From the NCBI RefSeq assembly GCF_900105615.1, contig NZ_LT630003.1, positions 1,240,001-1,304,000 of the forward strand: a stretch of 64,000 bases of DNA, in the 5' to 3' direction. The notes under the pieces were generated by a model. It was not told the DNA's origin. It did no database searches and saw only the letters and a program-made list of their open reading frames with translations. The translations under genes and the position numbers were made by a program. Source of the DNA: Lacrimispora sphenoides JCM 1415. GTDB taxonomy: Bacteria > Bacillota > Clostridia > Lachnospirales > Lachnospiraceae. Shown piece by piece: positions 62,010 through 64,000 of this stretch. Position 1 is the stretch's first letter. Every line of letters begins with the position of its first letter.

Positions 62010-63242
62010 ATGTTTGTTATTTATAATGAAAGAACAAGAAAGCCGATCAAGGTCTGGCTGGAAAATATAGATCAGATAGAAGAAAGCTGTTTGGAGCAGG
62101 CGTATCACCTGGCCGATCTGCCATTTGTACATAAGTGGGTATGCCTGATGCCGGATACGCATACCGGCATGGGAATGCCCATCGGTGGCGTGCTAGCCAC
62201 CAGCGGCGTCATTATTCCCAACGCAGTTGGCGTGGATATCGGCTGCGGAATGAACTTTGTCTCTACCAATATTAAGGCTGCCACGCTTAAAGAAGTAATG
62301 ACAGGTAACGGCACGTTGGTGCAGACTATCATCGCAGATATTATGCGAAATGTTCCTGTGGGTTTTAAATCCCATAAAGAAAAACAGCTATCCCAGGTAC
62401 TGGATCAAGCTCTTACTCGGGTGGAACAATACCAAAGCAACCCGGATCTGTTTCCTTTGATTGAATCTGCTTATTACCAGGTAGGCACCCTGGGCGGTGG
62501 AAATCATTTTATTGAACTGCAGGAAGATCAGGATGGCTACTTAGGAATTATGTTACATTCCGGCAGCCGCCATTTTGGCAAGAGCATCTGTGATGCTTAC
62601 CATAAGAAAGCCAGAGCCTTGAATACGACATGGTATTCACAGGTGCCCGATGAATATCGGCTTGCGTTTCTGCCGGTTGATTCAAAGGAAGGGCAGGAAT
62701 ACATTACATGGATGAATCTGGCTATGGACTATGCCTTTGAAAATCGGGCCCGGATGATGGAACACGTGAAAAATATTGTTGCCTCTAAAATTCAGAAGTA
62801 TTTAAACCAGGAGGTTTTGTTTGGTCACGAGATTAACTGCCATCATAACTATGCAGCTTTGGAAAATCACTATGATAAAAATGTCTGGGTACACCGCAAA
62901 GGTGCCACCAGAGTCCGAAATGGGGAACTGGCAGTAATTCCTGGTGCAATGGGATCCTACAGCTATGTGGTCAAAGGAAAGGGAAATGAAGAGAGTTTTT
63001 GTACATCTTCCCACGGTGCTGGCCGGGCTTATTCCCGTAAGGGCGCAATGGCTGCCTTTAGCTGTGAAGAGGTCTTAAATGATCTGAAAGAACAGGGGAT
63101 TGTCCTGGGTAAAACGAAAAAGGCAGATGTGGCAGAAGAAAGCCGATTTGCTTACAAAGATATTCAGACTGTGATGGAAAATCAGACCGATTTGGTTGAG
63201 ATTGTCTCTCAGCTAAAGACCGTCGCAGTGGTAAAAGGGTAA
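62010..63242 (+). CDS. rtcB: RtcB-family RNA ligase
   Basis: A 410-residue GTP-dependent RNA ligase joining 2',3'-cyclic phosphate (or 3'-phosphate) to 5'-OH ends, repairing tRNAs or rRNA cut by ribotoxins. Metal and GTP-site motifs: VDIGCGMNF, GTLGGGNHFIEL, MLHSGSRHFGK, GHEINCHHNYA; the guanylated His is in VHRKGATRV (H295); the end has TSSHGAGRAYSRKGAM. The ribosome site is CGGGGGAATG. It is divergent from two WYL genes and is followed by tRNA-like hairpins and a slipin gene. No archease or PrfH gene is visible in the window. Confidence 0.93.
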   Translation: MFVIYNERTRKPIKVWLENIDQIEESCLEQAYHLADLPFVHKWVCLMPDTHTGMGMPIGGVLATSGVIIPNAVGVDIGCGMNFVSTNIKAATLKEVMTGNGTLVQTIIADIMRNVPVGFKSHKEKQLSQVLDQALTRVEQYQSNPDLFPLIESAYYQVGTLGGGNHFIELQEDQDGYLGIMLHSGSRHFGKSICDAYHKKARALNTTWYSQVPDEYRLAFLPVDSKEGQEYITWMNLAMDYAFENRARMMEHVKNIVASKIQKYLNQEVLFGHEINCHHNYAALENHYDKNVWVHRKGATRVRNGELAVIPGAMGSYSYVVKGKGNEESFCTSSHGAGRAYSRKGAMAAFSCEEVLNDLKEQGIVLGKTKKADVAEESRFAYKDIQTVMENQTDLVEIVSQLKTVAVVKG

Positions 63243-63256
63243 TTACCTGCTATATA

Positions 63257-63439
63257 CCAGCATTTAGAGCTGGATGGTGCCGGCTGTGATACAGTTCGGT
63301 ATGCCGCAGGAATTATATAAATGCGAGGTGGAAGGAAAATCCACAAGATCGCTCAAATTGATTGTTGCAGGTTCAAATCCTGCCGGTTATGGAACCGTAT
63401 CTCAATGGTAGAGAAATCAAAAGACACCTGCTAAGTGTC
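63257..63439 (+). ncRNA. tRNA-like structured RNA downstream of rtcB (candidate)
   Basis: Five tRNA-arm-like hairpins lie in 183 bases: CCAGC-ATTTAGA-GCTGG (63257-63273), GTGGA-AGGAAAA-TCCAC (63328-63344), a T-arm GCAGG-TTCAAAT-CCTGC (63367-63383), a D-arm TCTC-AATGGTA-GAGA (63400-63414) and an anticodon-arm GACAC-CTGCTAA-GTGTC (63423-63439) with U33 and a GCU (Ser) anticodon. After the T-arm comes CGGTTAT and then GGAACCG-TA before the D-arm, i.e. an acceptor 3' strand followed by a 5' strand. The order thus looks permuted (T-arm, acceptor, D-arm, anticodon). No ordinary complete tRNA can be drawn. It may be a substrate or sensor RNA for RtcB/WYL, or tRNA relics. Confidence 0.5.
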
Positions 63440-63768
63440 CCACTTTATGAAATGTAAACATGGTATCTGCCTGCCAGCGGAACCAGATAACCGACTAGCT
63501 CCGGTAACCCGGGGACGCCGGTATCGGTCCCGTAATGCGGTTATGGCAACAGAGAAGCAGCCTCGCACTGATCATTCGCTGCAGTACAGTTTTCGGTTCT
63601 CATGCCCGGCCAGAAGGAAAGTCAGAAGACGGCTTTCCGGGCGGCCGGGAACCAGATCAGAAACCAGGCTGAAGCCGATCGGTCCGCAGCATCTCTGTGG
63701 CAGATATCAGGCTACATTCCCAAACAACATCTATAACAAGCGTGAATAATAAATAAGAGGTGAAAGCT
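63440..63768 (+). other. GC-rich structured stretch between tRNA-like RNA and the slipin gene
   Basis: Visibly richer in G+C than its surroundings, with nested stems: ATAACCG (63487-63493) with CGGTTAT (63539-63545) enclosing GGGAC/GTCCC-type stems, and CCCGGCC (about 63605) with GGCCGGG (about 63642) enclosing GGAAAG/CTTTCC. ATAACCG could also pair with CGGTTAT at 63384, linking it to the tRNA-like part. A 104-codon Arg-rich frame (63435-63749) spans it, but has no ribosome site and looks non-coding. Probably part of a longer structured RNA. Confidence 0.45.
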
Positions 63769-64000
63769 ATGAAATATATAATTAATCAGAACCAGTGCGG
63801 TTTTTTAATGAAGGATGGTATTTTTATCAAAACCTTATACTGCGGAAAATACTGGTACCCGGGAATGCTCGGTTATCAAGTTGTAATAGAAAAAATGGAA
63901 GGTTCCGTCGGTTTTGGCACATTGCCTGTAGAGGTATTATTGCAGGATCAAACATTTGCTGATAAAGTTTTACATATCAAGATCCCCGAGGGACACATCG
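63769..64000 (+). CDS. slipin/SPFH-family protein, N-terminal part (runs out of window)
   Basis: The first 77 codons of a gene with an AAGAGGTGAAAG site. The start MKYIINQNQCGFLMKDGIFI and the following VLLQDQTFADKVLHIKIPEG resemble the N-terminus of slipin-type SPFH (band 7) proteins found next to RtcB, which have an amino-terminal beta-rich segment before the SPFH domain. The SPFH core itself lies outside the window, so this rests on a partial sequence. A membrane-scaffold role in the RNA-repair locus is inferred. Confidence 0.6.
   Translation, partial: MKYIINQNQCGFLMKDGIFIKTLYCGKYWYPGMLGYQVVIEKMEGSVGFGTLPVEVLLQDQTFADKVLHIKIPEGHI

Noticed and set aside
63257..63439. Ordinary tRNA gene
   Set aside because: No complete cloverleaf can be drawn with a 7-bp acceptor stem, and the arms are in the wrong order.
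63435..63749. Arg-rich 104-residue protein
   Set aside because: No ribosome site, atypical composition, and the DNA is dominated by nested stems; more likely structured RNA than coding. PrfH was considered but no GGQ-type motif is present.

Overview
The window looks like a chromosome segment of a low-to-medium GC, motile anaerobic Firmicute of the Lachnospiraceae, probably Lacrimispora or 'Clostridium' cluster XIVa-like. The grounds are strong AGGAGG ribosome sites, a YesMN-type two-component pair beside a ribose-type ABC transporter, VanW and patatin family genes, and a motAB promoter that fits the sigma-D consensus. No species call can be made from sequence alone.

Layout. (1) 0-16.7 kb is ordinary chromosome: the 3' part of a GH2 beta-galactosidase gene, small accessory genes (HMA metal-binding protein, Nudix, a broken cupin, DUF3788, MmcQ/YjbR, DinB), an aldehyde dehydrogenase, a heterodimeric ABC exporter, a patatin-like lipase, pcrA, a small membrane protein and rlmD. 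(2) 16.7-41.6 kb is an AT-rich accessory island that begins exactly at the 3' end of rlmD. It holds gene remnants, one IS256-family insertion with target duplication, and at least six intact or nearly intact genes or modules that look like phage defence. At least four short fragments resembling the 3' end of an rlmD/rumA-type gene separate the modules, which suggests repeated integration at one hotspot. (3) 41.7-51.4 kb returns to chromosomal composition: an XRE regulator, IS3 and AraC remnants, then a YesN/YesM pair, a membrane-anchored sugar-binding protein and an RbsABC-type transporter. (4) 51.4-59.6 kb carries motAB (minus strand), a VanW protein, a MarR-MFS pair, GNAT, a CPCC zinc-type protein and a CYP152-type P450 peroxygenase. 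(5) 59.6-64 kb is an RNA-repair-like locus: two WYL regulators divergent from rtcB, then a stretch rich in tRNA-arm-like hairpins, then the start of a slipin/SPFH gene.

Candidate systems. The best candidates for something undescribed are: an 817-residue protein at 27.8-30.2 kb that fuses a DNA cytosine methyltransferase fold lacking its catalytic Cys to an OLD-like ATPase and a TOPRIM-like domain, with a PD-(D/E)XK-like gene upstream; a two-gene TIR module (33.0-34.4 kb) whose proteins seem to share a domain and which has no visible signal-producing cyclase; an HD plus Hsp90-type ATPase protein (20.8-23.6 kb); and the WYL-WYL/RtcB/tRNA-like RNA/slipin locus at the right end. A Shango-type operon (TerB protein, ATPase, helicase) is present at 35.7-40.9 kb, but its first gene carries an in-frame stop.
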